DNA of 29,406 nucleotides from Armatimonadota bacterium (GTDB lineage Bacteria; Sysuimicrobiota; Sysuimicrobiia; Sysuimicrobiales; VGFF01), in NCBI GenBank assembly GCA_016868955.1, contig VGFF01000007.1:1-29406 (forward strand), written 5' to 3'. How positions within the stretch are numbered: position 1 is the first letter of the stretch; each line of letters opens with the position of its first letter. The notes beneath the pieces were generated by a model. The model was not told the origin of the DNA. It did not search any database and worked only from the letters and a program-made list of their open reading frames with translations. Positions 1-7,823 of this stretch are shown here, in pieces. The position numbers were made by a program, and so were the translations under genes.

Positions 1-527
1 GCCTGGGCATCGTACAAAACGTCGACGGCGCGCGGCGCCAGGCCTAACGACGGCTCGTCCAGCATCAGCAAGCGCGGTTGCGCCATCAACGCGCGTCCGA
101 TCGCCAGCATCTGCTGCTCACCGCCCGAGAGCGTGCCAGCCGCCTGGCCGCGCCGCTGCGCGAGGACGGGGAACAGCGCGTGCACCCGCGCGCGCGCCGC
201 CGCGGGTGAGCCGCGTCCGCGGATCCACCCCAAGTCGAGGTTCTCGTCGACCGTCATCGCGCCGAACAGCTCCCGCCCCTCCGGCACGAGCGCGAGGCCG
301 CGCCGGACGCGCTCGTGCACCGGCAACGCCGTCACGTCCTGTCCGTCGAACCGAATCGCACCAGCTTGCGGGCGCAGCAAGCCATGGATCGCGCGCAACG
401 TCGTCGACTTGCCGGCTCCGTTTGGGCCGAGCAGGGCCACCGCTTCCCCGGCGCGCACCGCCAGCGAGACGTCGTCGACGGCGGTGAACCCGTCGAATCG
501 AACCGTGAGGCGCTGCACCTCAAGCAT
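1..527 (-). CDS. livF: Branched-chain amino acid type ABC transporter ATPase, LivF-like (3' end outside window)
   Basis: Reading inward from an ATG at 525-527, 175 codons stay open to the window edge. The translation shows a complete ABC ATPase core: Walker A GPNGAGKS at residues 34-41, signature LSGGEQQ at about 133-139, and Walker B LLMLDEP followed by SLGLAP at about 153-164. The segments VPEGRELF and MTVDENL are typical of LivF rather than LivG. Family knowledge: one of two cytoplasmic ATPases powering uptake of branched-chain or other amino acids and amides. The start overlaps the end of livG by 8 bp, so the two are translationally coupled. The missing C-terminal part (about 60 residues) and probably the permease genes livH and livM lie beyond position 1. 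Confidence 0.93.
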   Translation of the reverse strand, partial: MLEVQRLTVRFDGFTAVDDVSLAVRAGEAVALLGPNGAGKSTTLRAIHGLLRPQAGAIRFDGQDVTALPVHERVRRGLALVPEGRELFGAMTVDENLDLGWIRGRGSPAAARARVHALFPVLAQRRGQAAGTLSGGEQQMLAIGRALMAQPRLLMLDEPSLGLAPRAVDVLYDAQ

Positions 528-1329
528 CGGCGGAGGGGGGGCGACGGCGCTCGCCCAGGTACGCGCGCACGACGGCCGGGTCAGCCAATACCGCGGCGGT
601 CGCGCCGTCAGCGATGACGCTCCCTTGGTCGAGCACGACGACGCGTTGGCAGAGCGCCGCCACGAGCCCGACGTTGTGCTCGATCATGAGGATGGCGACG
701 CCGAGACGATCGTTCAGCCCGCGGACCGTGGCGGCCATGCGGTCGGTCTCGCCGGGATTCAAGCCGGCGAGGACTTCGTCGAGGCATAGCAGCGCCGGAT
801 TCGTGCCCAGCGCGCGCGCGAGCTCCAAGCGCTTTCGCTCAACGAGGTTCAGCGACGCCGCGGCGGCGTCGCCGGCGGCGGCCAAGCCCACGACATCGAG
901 CAGGCGATTCGACTCTTCGCGGGCGGCGGCAATGCCGTGCCGGCGCCGGTCGCGACCGAAGAGCACGGCGACGGCGACGTTGTCGCGCACCGACATGCCG
1001 ACGAACGGCTGAACGACTTGGAACGTGCGCGCCAGACCAAGGCGGCGGACCTCGTGCGCCGGCAAGGCGCCTACGTCTTGCCCACGGAAAGTCACGCTGC
1101 CGGCGTCGGGGCGAGCGAATCCGGAGATCAGGTGGAACAGCGTCGTCTTGCCGGCGCCATTCGGCCCGATGAGCCCGACGATCTCGCCACCGTCGACCGT
1201 AAGCGACACGTCGCGCAGCGCGGTCACGCCGCGGAACCGCTTGCTCACGCCCCGCACGGCGAGCAGAGTGGAAGAGGCGCGGCTGCGCGCCGGGCCTCCG
1301 ACTTCGTCGAGCGGTCGCGCTCGCGTCAC
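520..1329 (-). CDS. livG: Branched-chain amino acid type ABC transporter ATPase, LivG-like
   Basis: The frame encodes 269 residues from a GTG that overlaps the livK stop codon in a GTGA arrangement (1326-1329); the frame stays open further upstream, but that part is antisense to livK. Walker A GPNGAGKT lies at residues 55-62 and Walker B LLCLDEVLAGLNP near 185. The signature region reads LNLVERKRLELARAL, the degenerate form usual in LivG/BraF proteins, which lack a textbook LSGGQ. The first 20 or so residues are low-complexity and unconserved. Role by family: second ATPase of a HAAT-type amino acid importer, working with LivF, two permeases and the binding protein encoded directly upstream. 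Confidence 0.92.
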   Translation of the reverse strand: MTRARPLDEVGGPARSRASSTLLAVRGVSKRFRGVTALRDVSLTVDGGEIVGLIGPNGAGKTTLFHLISGFARPDAGSVTFRGQDVGALPAHEVRRLGLARTFQVVQPFVGMSVRDNVAVAVLFGRDRRRHGIAAAREESNRLLDVVGLAAAGDAAAASLNLVERKRLELARALGTNPALLCLDEVLAGLNPGETDRMAATVRGLNDRLGVAILMIEHNVGLVAALCQRVVVLDQGSVIADGATAAVLADPAVVRAYLGERRRPPSADA

Positions 1330-2555
1330 CGCGCCGGTCGACGGTAGGCGGCGTCGGCGACCGCCTGCGGCCACACGACCTGTACCTTGCCGCCTTGGAT
1401 CTGCGCGACGTACGCGGTCTGCGTGCCGTGGCCGTTGAGCGTCTGACCGGCGATCTGCAAGTTCCAACTGAACTTGAACGTGCCGACGACCGACTGCAGC
1501 TCGAACCGCGGATCTCGCAACGCGGTCGCGAACGCCTCGCGATCGAGCGAGCCGGCGCGCTCGATGCCGGCGCGGATCACGTCCAGCGCCAGGATGCGGT
1601 TCGCGATCCACGGCAGGTCGTACGGATCGCGATTCATCCGCTGGAAGATGCGGTTCGCGCGGGCGTCGAACGTGCGCCGCGCCGTGTACGTGGCGCCGAC
1701 GATGCCTTCGGAATCGCCCCGCGCAGCCTGCAGGAACGGGAACGCGAGCGCGCGCACGTAAGTCTCGCGCGGGCGGTAGTTGAGCTCCGCCGCCTGGCGG
1801 ATGAACGCGATCGACGGTCCCGTCCACAATCCGAGGAACGCGATGTCCGGCTGCGCGGCGCGCCACCGCGCGATCACCGACGAGAAGTCGGCGTGATTGA
1901 ACGGCACGATCTCCTGGCCGACGACCTGCAGGCCGGCTTCGCGCGCATAGGCGATCGCGCCGGCGGTCACGTCACGCGTGTGCGCGGTGTCCTCGTAGAC
2001 GAACGCGATCGTCCGCAACGGCGCGCCGCGATCCCGCGCCGCGCCCACCAAGTCGAAGTAGTTGCGCGTCCACAACAGGCCGGGCGCGAGCGTTCCGAAC
2101 AAGTAACGAAAACCGCGGGCGTAGATCGCGCGATCGTTCGCCTCCATCGCGACCATCGGCACGCGCAACCGTTCCGCGACGATCGACGCGCGCAGCGTCA
2201 GCGGGCTGCTCGCCGGTCCGAAGAACGCGAAGACGTTGTCGGAGGCCGCGAGACGCTCGTACAGCTCGACCGCCTTGTCGGCGTTGCTCTCGTCGTCGTG
2301 CAGAACGAGCTCGACCGGCAGACGGCGCCCGAGGTCGCGGACGAGGATGCCGCCTTCCTCGTTCGTCACCTTGACCCACTCGCGCATGAAATCGCCGTAG
2401 ACCGGCCCCCACTCCGCCGCCAGCGGCCCCGTGACCGCGAGCGTGCCGCCGATCTTGATCGCCCCCGGCGTCGGCCCGGCGTTGCCAAACCCCGCGCCGA
2501 TGAACACAAGCACAGCGACTGCGATTGCGCGCACCCCGCTTCCGTTTCGGTTCAA
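1326..2555 (-). CDS. livK: ABC transporter substrate-binding protein, LivK-like (periplasmic-binding type I fold)
   Basis: A 409-residue protein with an N-terminal signal peptide (basic NRNGSGVR, hydrophobic AIAVAVLVFIGAGF, small residues before GNAG). The mature part opens with IKIGGTLAVTGPLAAEWG, the hallmark start of LivK-type receptors, and later contains LRTIAFVYEDTAHTRD and DIAFLGLWTGPSIAF in the order expected for this fold. The start is a TTG at 2553-2555 preceded closely by the purine-rich AAAGGGGAGGGG; a GTG seven codons in is the alternative. It is the first gene of the livKGF module. The 213 bp upstream (2556-2768) hold no gene; a GC-rich hairpin-prone block at about 2575-2602 sits in the leader. 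The ligand cannot be told from sequence. Confidence 0.9.
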   Translation of the reverse strand: MNRNGSGVRAIAVAVLVFIGAGFGNAGPTPGAIKIGGTLAVTGPLAAEWGPVYGDFMREWVKVTNEEGGILVRDLGRRLPVELVLHDDESNADKAVELYERLAASDNVFAFFGPASSPLTLRASIVAERLRVPMVAMEANDRAIYARGFRYLFGTLAPGLLWTRNYFDLVGAARDRGAPLRTIAFVYEDTAHTRDVTAGAIAYAREAGLQVVGQEIVPFNHADFSSVIARWRAAQPDIAFLGLWTGPSIAFIRQAAELNYRPRETYVRALAFPFLQAARGDSEGIVGATYTARRTFDARANRIFQRMNRDPYDLPWIANRILALDVIRAGIERAGSLDREAFATALRDPRFELQSVVGTFKFSWNLQIAGQTLNGHGTQTAYVAQIQGGKVQVVWPQAVADAAYRRPAR

Positions 2556-2768
2556 TTCCCCTCCCCTTTCGTCACGGCCGCCCTCCGGGCGGGCCGCGGC
2601 CGTTCACTCTGCATCTAATACTACGGGATCGATGATCGGTTGACGTGGACGGGCGCACTGCGTCGCTTGGCGCCGCGGCGGCCGTTCCTCACATAGGCGC
2701 CTGCGAAGCGGAATTCGCTCCCGACGGCGGGCATTGTGGGCGGGGCGCCGGCGTCGCCCCGGTTCCTG

Positions 2769-3836
2769 TCACGGGAACGGGCAGCGCTTGTCGGGGTACG
2801 TCTCGGCGGAGAGGTTTCGCAAATCGTCGAGGTGCTCCCGCGACATCGACGCGCGTCCGTCCTCGATCGCGTGAATGCGCTCTCGCACGAGCGCGCAAAG
2901 AGGCGCGTCCAGTCCCAGACGCGCCGATTCTTCGACGACGGCGCCGACTTGGAAGTCGACCTCCGTCTTCCGCTTGCGCACGGCGAGGTCGCGCCAGACG
3001 CCGCTGTATTGCTTGAGCGATCGACGATTAAACGCGGTTAGCGCGTCGAGGCTGCGGCGGATCCCCGGCCAGTCGCGCGGGTGCGAGAACCGCACCGCCG
3101 CCGGATCGTACCCATCGAAGCCCTCGCATTGGATCCCTTGCGAGGCGGCGGCTCGGATCGCCTCGGCGGCCACGTTCGCGAGCGCGGCGCGGTACCGCTC
3201 CGCTGCGAGCACGTCAGCGATCGTCTCGTCGGTGAGCGCCGTGGTGAAAAGCATCGCGCCGTAGCCCATCTTCCCCCAGAGGTATCCCCAGATGTTGCTC
3301 GTCACGGTCGTGTTGGGAAGGAACGCGTCGCGAACGGCCGCCGCGAGCCCTTCCAGGCGCGGTGTCGTGCGGCCATCAAGCTCGCCGAGGTAGGCGGCGC
3401 CGCCGCCGCCGTAGCGCACGACGCCCGGTTCGTGATAGTCAGCGCCGAAGTTGATGAACGCGCCGATGACGCGCTCGGGGCCGACGAATTCGGCGATGAT
3501 CGGTTCGAGCAAGCCATTCTGGAAGGAAGCGACCCAGCCGTCGGGGGCGAGCAGCGGCGCGACCGCGCGCATCGCGTCGCGCGTGTGCATCGCCTTGACG
3601 GCGAGGATGACGTGGCGCAGCTGCCGGCCTTCGAGCGCCGCGGCAAGGCAGTCCGGGGTCGTCGCCGGTACCGGCACCGCCCAGGCGACCTGGCCCGTGA
3701 TCCGCAGGCCATCGCGCCGCATCGCCGCAACGTGGTCGCGGGCGGCATCGACGAACAAGACATCGTGCCCGGCGCGCGACAAGTGGGCGCCGACCGTGCC
3801 GCCGATCGCGCCCGCCCCGACGACGACGAAGTCCAT
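2769..3836 (-). CDS. Ketopantoate reductase-like (ApbA/PanE family) NAD(P)-dependent oxidoreductase
   Basis: A 355-residue protein with an N-terminal Rossmann nucleotide-binding motif, GAGAIGG at residues 7-13. ASFQNGLLEP (about 103-112) matches the NG-loop of the family, and the C-terminal helical domain has the usual KRKTEVDF segment. The catalytic lysine is likely K189 in LWGKMGYGAM. Two asparagines that in E. coli PanE follow this lysine at +4 and +8 and bind pantoate are replaced here by Gly and Phe, so a substrate other than ketopantoate is likely (inference). It is about 30-50 residues longer than E. coli PanE. It follows the aminotransferase stop after 7 bp, so the pair is almost certainly co-transcribed; an amino acid/2-oxo acid interconversion is a reasonable guess. 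Confidence 0.82.
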   Translation of the reverse strand: MDFVVVGAGAIGGTVGAHLSRAGHDVLFVDAARDHVAAMRRDGLRITGQVAWAVPVPATTPDCLAAALEGRQLRHVILAVKAMHTRDAMRAVAPLLAPDGWVASFQNGLLEPIIAEFVGPERVIGAFINFGADYHEPGVVRYGGGGAAYLGELDGRTTPRLEGLAAAVRDAFLPNTTVTSNIWGYLWGKMGYGAMLFTTALTDETIADVLAAERYRAALANVAAEAIRAAASQGIQCEGFDGYDPAAVRFSHPRDWPGIRRSLDALTAFNRRSLKQYSGVWRDLAVRKRKTEVDFQVGAVVEESARLGLDAPLCALVRERIHAIEDGRASMSREHLDDLRNLSAETYPDKRCPFP

Positions 3837-3843
3837 GGCGGCG

Positions 3844-5040
3844 CTACTTCGGCCAGCCGGCGAAGAACTTCTCGAGTCGATCGCAGGCCCGCTCCAGATC
3901 GCTCGGCGCGCAGGCGAAGGAAAAGCGGAGGTGTCCCTCGCCGCCGGGGCCGAACGCCGAGCCCGGCACCATCGCGACCTCCGCTTCCTCGAGCAACTGG
4001 GCCGCGACCACGGGCGAGTCGGCGCCCGGCTTGCGGATCCGAGGAAATCCGTAGAACGCGCCCTCGGGCGTGGGGAACTCCAGCGCCGGGATGCGCTGGA
4101 ACCGCTCGATGAGGAAGTCGCGCCGCGCCGCGAACTCCTCGACCATCTGCGCGACGTCCGTCAAGCCGCCGGCGAGCGCGACCGCCGCGCCCTTCTGCGC
4201 GAACGACGTCGCGCAGGTCGTCATTTGCTGCTGCATCGTCACAATTGCGGATACGAGCTTCGCATCGGCGGCGACGTAGCCGAGCCGCCAGCCGGTCATC
4301 GCGTAGGCCTTCGACATCCCGTTGATCGTGACCGTGCGCGCGCGCATGCCCTCCATCGCAGCCGGGCTCGTGTGCTTGCGGCCGTCGTAGAGGATGTGCT
4401 CGTAGATCTCGTCGGTGATCAACATCAGATTCGCGTCGCGCACGGTCCCGACGATGAGCGCCAGCTCCTCGTCCGTGAATACCTTGCCCGTTGGATTGTT
4501 CGGGCTGTTGATCACGATCGCGCGGGTGCGGCGGTTCACCGCCGCCGCGAGCTGGCCCGGATCGAAGACGAAGCGTCCCCCCTGCAGCCGCATGGGGACG
4601 GCGGTCATCTTTGCGCTGGCGAGCGCGAGCATCGGTTCATAGGAAACCCACGCCGGCGTGAAGCAGATGACCTCATCGCCCGGGTTCAGCGCTGCGAGGA
4701 ACGTGGACAGCAGCGCCAGCTTCGCGCCGACGGTCACGACGATCTCGCGCTCCGGATCGTAGGCGAGGCCGTTCTCGCGGCGCAGCTTCTCCGCGATCGC
4801 CTTGCGAAACTCCGGGATGCCGCGGCTCGAGACGTAGTGCGTGAAGCTCGATTGCAGCGCCTGCGTCGCCGCCGCGATCGCGTCCTGGGGAGAATCGAAG
4901 TCCGGCTCCCCGCCGGCCATGTCGATCAGGTCGCGTCCGGCCGCCTTCATCGCGCGGGCTTTGTCGCCCAAAGCGACGGTAGCGGACTCGCGAACGACGG
5001 ACATCCGATCGGCGATCTGCAGCGCGGAGCCAACGCTCAT
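3844..5040 (-). CDS. Class I/II PLP-dependent aminotransferase (aspartate aminotransferase type Ib-like)
   Basis: From the chosen ATG the product is 398 residues. The start at 5038-5040 gives MSVGSALQIADRM and has GAGGTG seven bases upstream; the open frame extends to 5130 but that extension is not protein-like. Motifs in order: MAGGEPDFDSP (41-51), INSPNNPTGKVF (177-188), TDEIYEHILYDG (209-220), and the PLP-binding lysine K244 in GMSKAYAMTGWRLGY. The C-terminal LRFSFACAPSDLERA supplies the substrate-carboxylate arginine. The family transfers amino groups between amino acids and 2-oxo acids; the exact substrate (aspartate, aromatic or other) is not resolved. It lies 7 bp before the PanE-like gene. 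Confidence 0.9.
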   Translation of the reverse strand: MSVGSALQIADRMSVVRESATVALGDKARAMKAAGRDLIDMAGGEPDFDSPQDAIAAATQALQSSFTHYVSSRGIPEFRKAIAEKLRRENGLAYDPEREIVVTVGAKLALLSTFLAALNPGDEVICFTPAWVSYEPMLALASAKMTAVPMRLQGGRFVFDPGQLAAAVNRRTRAIVINSPNNPTGKVFTDEELALIVGTVRDANLMLITDEIYEHILYDGRKHTSPAAMEGMRARTVTINGMSKAYAMTGWRLGYVAADAKLVSAIVTMQQQMTTCATSFAQKGAAVALAGGLTDVAQMVEEFAARRDFLIERFQRIPALEFPTPEGAFYGFPRIRKPGADSPVVAAQLLEEAEVAMVPGSAFGPGGEGHLRFSFACAPSDLERACDRLEKFFAGWPK

Positions 5041-5103
5041 GACAGGGCACCTCATAGTCGATGTTTTTCGGGGAATTCCGCGCCCAGGATAACACCCCTC
5101 TAC

Positions 5104-5139
5104 GGGCGCCCGATGGCAGGCGGCGCCCATCGGACGCCC
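5104..5139 (-). other. Hairpin in the probable leader of the aminotransferase transcript
   Basis: Arms at 5104-5116 and 5127-5139 are inverted repeats of 13 bases with one C/A mismatch on the plus strand, which becomes a G-U pair in minus-strand RNA, giving a full 13-bp stem with a 10-base loop. It lies 64-99 bases upstream of the aminotransferase start. It could be an mRNA leader element, a terminator of an unseen transcript, or a regulator-binding palindrome; no T-run follows. Confidence 0.4.
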
Positions 5140-5384
5140 CTAGCATCTCGGGTGCGAACTGGCGTATCGCACCCCATCGATCCGCAGCGTGTAGGGCCCT
5201 GTGCGATAGCCGACATCAACGGTCTCGATGCCGCGGTGTTTACGGTGTCGCGTCAGGCTCCGAGGGTTCTGCGGTGGGACGGATTCCTCGATTGGCCCGT
5301 CGGCGCGAAATCGAACCTCCCGGCCGCCGCGCTTGGCATCTTCCTCGCCGGCATCGGCTGGCTCGTGATCGACGACGGCCGTGC

Positions 5385-5520
5385 CAGTGTCGAGCAGACC
5401 GCCGCGACGGAGCAGCTGTCGGCAGGCGCGACCGAGAGGGAACAGGTGATCGCGCAGGTCGTGGTGGGCAGCGAGCAGAACTCCGCTGCGACCCAGCAGG
5501 TGAGCGCCGCCGCGCGCTAG
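5385..5520 (+). pseudogene. Possible remnant of a methyl-accepting chemotaxis protein
   Basis: In the frame ending at the TAG at 5518-5520 the last 45 residues have the heptad, Ala/Ser/Gln/Glu-rich character of the cytoplasmic coiled coil of chemoreceptors: EQTAATEQLSAG, then SEQNSAATQQVSAAAR. The second stretch closely resembles the AEENSAATEEVSA-like segment of many such proteins. A hydrophobic run AAALGIFLAGIGWLVI precedes it. The frame continues upstream without an obvious start, and nothing chemoreceptor-like follows the stop. The rest of 5041-5630 shows no gene I can support. This is either an isolated decayed fragment or a chance coiled-coil-like frame. Confidence 0.35.
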
Positions 5521-5630
5521 GGCCGGACGAACAGCGAGCAACGCGCGTGGTCGGCGCCGGCGGTCGTTGCGATCCGGCTGGGGGCTCTCCCCGTACTAGA
5601 GGTGAACCCGCTCCACGCCGGAGGTCCGCC

Positions 5631-6194
5631 GTGCGCCGTCCCTTCTTCGTCTTGTTCGCGAGCCTACTGTTACTCGCGCCCCTCGCGGCCGGTCCCGCCG
5701 CGACGGCGCCGCAATCCGGCCATGCCCATCCCGATGCGCCGATCGACGCGCTGCGCCGGCTGCGAGGCGCCGCGTTCGAGCGCGGCTACCTGTCGATGAT
5801 GATCCCCCACCACGAAGCCGCGATCACGATGGCGAAGGATCTCCTGGCGAAAGCCTACGATTTGCGCGTGCGCGCGTGGGCCGATCACACGATCCTCACG
5901 CAGTCGCGGGAGATCCAGCAAATGCGCGCGCTCGCGGGAACCCGCCCCGACGAATCGTCGGCGCGGCGCATGCGCGAGGCGATGACGCCGATGATCGCCG
6001 CCGTCCGCCGGGCAGAGGACGCGGAGCGCGCGTTCGTGGATTCGATGATCCCCCACCACGCGATGGCGGTGGAGGCGGCGATGCTCGCGCTGGAACGCGC
6101 CGACCGCCCGGAAGTGCTCGCGCTGTCCCGGAACATCGTGATCGCGCAAGCGCAAGAGATCTTCGAGTTTCGAACCTGGCCGGCGCGACGCTGA
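5631..6194 (+). CDS. Exported DUF305 family protein
   Basis: A 187-residue protein started by a GTG at 5631 with GGAGGT five bases upstream. The N-terminus is a signal peptide (VRRPFFVLFASLLLLAPLAAG then a small-residue AATA cleavage region). The body has two copies of the DUF305 signature: YLSMMIPHHEAAITMAKDLL (about 57-76) and FVDSMIPHHAMAVEAAMLAL (about 135-154), with IVIAQAQEIFEFRTW near the C-terminus. These His/Met-rich helices form a ferritin-like bundle in the family. Some DUF305 proteins (CopM-like) bind copper in the periplasm, so a metal-handling role is plausible but not shown here. It is monocistronic, and the tRNA-Pro gene on the opposite strand lies just beyond. Confidence 0.88.
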   Translation: MRRPFFVLFASLLLLAPLAAGPAATAPQSGHAHPDAPIDALRRLRGAAFERGYLSMMIPHHEAAITMAKDLLAKAYDLRVRAWADHTILTQSREIQQMRALAGTRPDESSARRMREAMTPMIAAVRRAEDAERAFVDSMIPHHAMAVEAAMLALERADRPEVLALSRNIVIAQAQEIFEFRTWPARR

Positions 6195-6222
6195 CGTGAC
6201 ATCCGTTAGGGCTCCGGTGTGA

Positions 6223-6299
6223 TGGTCGGGGCGGCCGGATTTGAACCGGCGGCCTTCTGCTCCCAAAGCAGACGCGCTGCCGAGCTGCGCTACGCCCCG
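6223..6299 (-). tRNA. tRNA-Pro (anticodon TGG)
   Basis: The reverse strand folds as a complete cloverleaf of 77 nt. The acceptor stem is CGGGGCG/CGCCCCG with discriminator A and an encoded CCA (6223-6225). The anticodon stem TCTGC/GCAGA closes loop TTTGGGA, giving anticodon TGG. The T-loop contains GGTTCAAATCC. Confidence 0.96.
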
Positions 6300-6354
6300 A
6301 TGTCCGTCTCCATCTTGCGAATCCGCCGCCGGCCCGTCAATCGAGCGAAATGAA

Positions 6355-6381
6355 GAGGGGAGGAGCGGTGCTCCTCCCCTC
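6355..6381 (-). terminator. Rho-independent-like terminator after rpsI
   Basis: A perfect 12-bp stem (GAGGGGAGGAGC with GCTCCTCCCCTC) and a 3-base loop lies 30 bases beyond the rpsI stop. In the minus-strand transcript it is followed by TTCATTT, a modest T-rich tail. It ends the rplM-rpsI unit just before tRNA-Pro. Confidence 0.75.
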
Positions 6382-6410
6382 GCGATCGACCGGCGGGTTT
6401 TTCGGCCGCG

Positions 6411-6806
6411 CTACCGCTTCGAGTACTGGAAGCCGCGACGCGCCTTCTTGCGGCCGTACTTCTTGCGTTCCTTCGCGCGCGGGTCGCGCGTCAGCATGCC
6501 ACCCTTGCGCAGCGGGCTCTTCAACGCTTCGTCGACCTGTAGCAACGCGCGGGCGATGCCGTGGCGGACCGCGTCGACCTGACCGATCACGCCGCCGCCC
6601 TCCACGCGAATCTGAACGTCGAAGCGTTCCTCATTGTTGGTCGCGACCAGAGGCTCGCGGACCCGGTTCTGCTGCCCGGTCGTCGGGAAATAGTCGGTGA
6701 ACGTACGGCCGTTGATCGTGATCGTGCCGGCACCGGGACGGATGATGACGCGCGCGATCGCTTCCTTACGCCGTCCGGTTCCGTGCGGGAGTGCGAGTGT
6801 GCTCAT
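6411..6806 (-). CDS. rpsI: 30S ribosomal protein S9
   Basis: A 131-residue basic protein with the S9 landmarks: GTGRRKEAIARVIIRPGAG near the N-terminus, INGRTFTDYFP, the central VEGGGVIGQVDAVRHGIARA (about 70-89), and the very basic tail RKKYGRKKARRGFQYSKR. The terminal SKR is conserved because the S9 C-terminal arginine contacts P-site tRNA. It follows rplM by 21 bp with a GAGGAGACC-type ribosome binding site, the standard rplM-rpsI order. Confidence 0.98.
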   Translation of the reverse strand: MSTLALPHGTGRRKEAIARVIIRPGAGTITINGRTFTDYFPTTGQQNRVREPLVATNNEERFDVQIRVEGGGVIGQVDAVRHGIARALLQVDEALKSPLRKGGMLTRDPRAKERKKYGRKKARRGFQYSKR

Positions 6807-6827
6807 CGGTCTCCTCGGGTCTCGTTC

Positions 6828-7256
6828 CTACATTTCCAGAGATTTCGGTTGCTGCGCCGCGTGGCGATGGCTGCCGCCGGCGTAGATCTTCAATTTCCGC
6901 AGCAGCTGCCGGCCGAGCACATTCTTCGGCAGCATGCGTTCGACGGCCTCGCGGATGACGTATTCCGGCTTCCGGCTGAGCATGTCGCGCGCTTTCGTCT
7001 CTCGCAGCCCGCCGGGGTAGTTGCTATGGCTGTAGTAGATCTTGTCGTCCGCCTTCTTGCCGGTCAGCCGGACGCGCCGCGCGTTGACGACGATCACGAA
7101 GTCGCCGGTGTCGACGTTCGGCGTGAACGTCGCTTTGTGCTTGCCGCGCAGGACCGTGGCGACACGGCTTGCCAGCCGCCCGAGGACCTTGCCCTCGGCG
7201 TCGATCACGAACCAGGAACGCTGAACCTCACCAGGCTTAGCCAGATACGTCTTCAC
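6828..7256 (-). CDS. rplM: 50S ribosomal protein L13
   Basis: A 142-residue protein, the same length as E. coli L13, when started at the GTG at 7254-7256, which has GAGGTG six bases upstream; a GTG three codons earlier would overlap that binding site. Motifs: KTYLAKPGEVQRSWFVIDA, GKVLGRLASRVATVLRGKHK, the GDFVIVVNA core, and VERMLPKNVLGR. It assembles early into the large subunit. It is first in the rplM-rpsI operon, 28 bases or so after the predicted transcription start. Confidence 0.98.
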   Translation of the reverse strand: MKTYLAKPGEVQRSWFVIDAEGKVLGRLASRVATVLRGKHKATFTPNVDTGDFVIVVNARRVRLTGKKADDKIYYSHSNYPGGLRETKARDMLSRKPEYVIREAVERMLPKNVLGRQLLRKLKIYAGGSHRHAAQQPKSLEM

Positions 7257-7290
7257 GCACGTCACCTCAAGTTCAAAAGGGCCGACGTTT

Positions 7291-7320
7291 AGGCTACCGC
7301 CGCCACGCCCGTCCTGTCAA
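7291..7320 (-). promoter_or_regulatory. Sigma-70-type promoter of rplM-rpsI
   Basis: On the minus strand a perfect -35 box TTGACA (7315-7320) is followed by an 18-base spacer and TAGCCT (7291-7296) as -10. It directs transcription into rplM, whose start is 35 bases further on. The -35 box begins two bases beyond the foot of the terminator hairpin of the preceding operon. Confidence 0.65.
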
Positions 7321-7321
7321 A

Positions 7322-7340
7322 CGCCGGCCTAACGCCGGCG
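7322..7340 (-). terminator. Terminator hairpin embedding the smpB stop codon
   Basis: CGCCGGC and GCCGGCG form a 7-bp stem whose 5-base loop contains the TAG of smpB (7329-7331). The minus-strand transcript continues with TTTGACA. It would end the kbl-to-smpB operon right at the last codon; the T-run is short, so efficiency is uncertain. Confidence 0.5.
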
Positions 7341-7823
7341 GGCGCCGTCGGAGACGGCGCGGACGCTGCCGGCGCGGTCCATCTCGCGGCGCGCTTCCCG
7401 GGCCGCGACCGACTCCCGCTTGTCGTACAACTTCTTGCCCCGAGCGACCCCGATTTCGGCCTTCACCAGCCCGCGCCGGAAGTACAGGCGCAGCGGCACG
7501 AGCGTATAGCCTTTCTGCGCCGCCTTGGCGGCCAGCGCCGCGATCTCGCCGCGGCGCAGCAGCAGCTTCCGGGGCCGCAGCGGATCGTGATTGAAGATGT
7601 TGCCCTGCTCATACGGATTGACGTGCAGGTTGTACAGCCAGACTTCGCCATTTTGCACGCGCGCGAACGCGTCGGACAGACTGACGCCGCGGGCCCGGAT
7701 CGACTTGACCTCCGTGCCGGTGAGCACGAGTCCGGTCTCGATCACGTCCTCGATGTGGTAGTCGTGTCGCGCCCGCCGGTTCGTCACGATCGTGCGCTCG
7801 GTCGGCTCGGCAGCCTCGGTCAC
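7329..7823 (-). CDS. smpB: SsrA-binding protein SmpB
   Basis: A 164-residue protein starting at a GTG that overlaps the stop of the upstream hotdog gene (GTGA, 7820-7823) with GGAGGG upstream. Family motifs are clear: NRRARHDYHIEDVIETGLVL, LTGTEVKSIRARGVSLSDAF, LYNLHVNPYEQGN, RPRKLLLRRGEI, and the basic C-terminal tail with GKKLYDKRESVAAREARREM. SmpB binds tmRNA and brings it to stalled ribosomes for trans-translation. The tmRNA gene ssrA, sometimes nearby, is not visible in this window. It is last in the operon. Confidence 0.97.
   Translation of the reverse strand: MTEAAEPTERTIVTNRRARHDYHIEDVIETGLVLTGTEVKSIRARGVSLSDAFARVQNGEVWLYNLHVNPYEQGNIFNHDPLRPRKLLLRRGEIAALAAKAAQKGYTLVPLRLYFRRGLVKAEIGVARGKKLYDKRESVAAREARREMDRAGSVRAVSDGARRR

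Noticed and set aside
2761..2785. GTTCC/GGGAAC inverted repeat at the PanE-like stop codon as terminator
   Set aside because: The stem is only 5-6 bp and no T-run follows on the minus strand.
3081..5520. Long plus-strand open frames across 3.1-5.5 kb
   Set aside because: They are antisense to the PanE-like and aminotransferase genes, are Arg/Ala-rich without motifs, and result from the high GC content. Only the last part (from about 5385) has any protein-like character.
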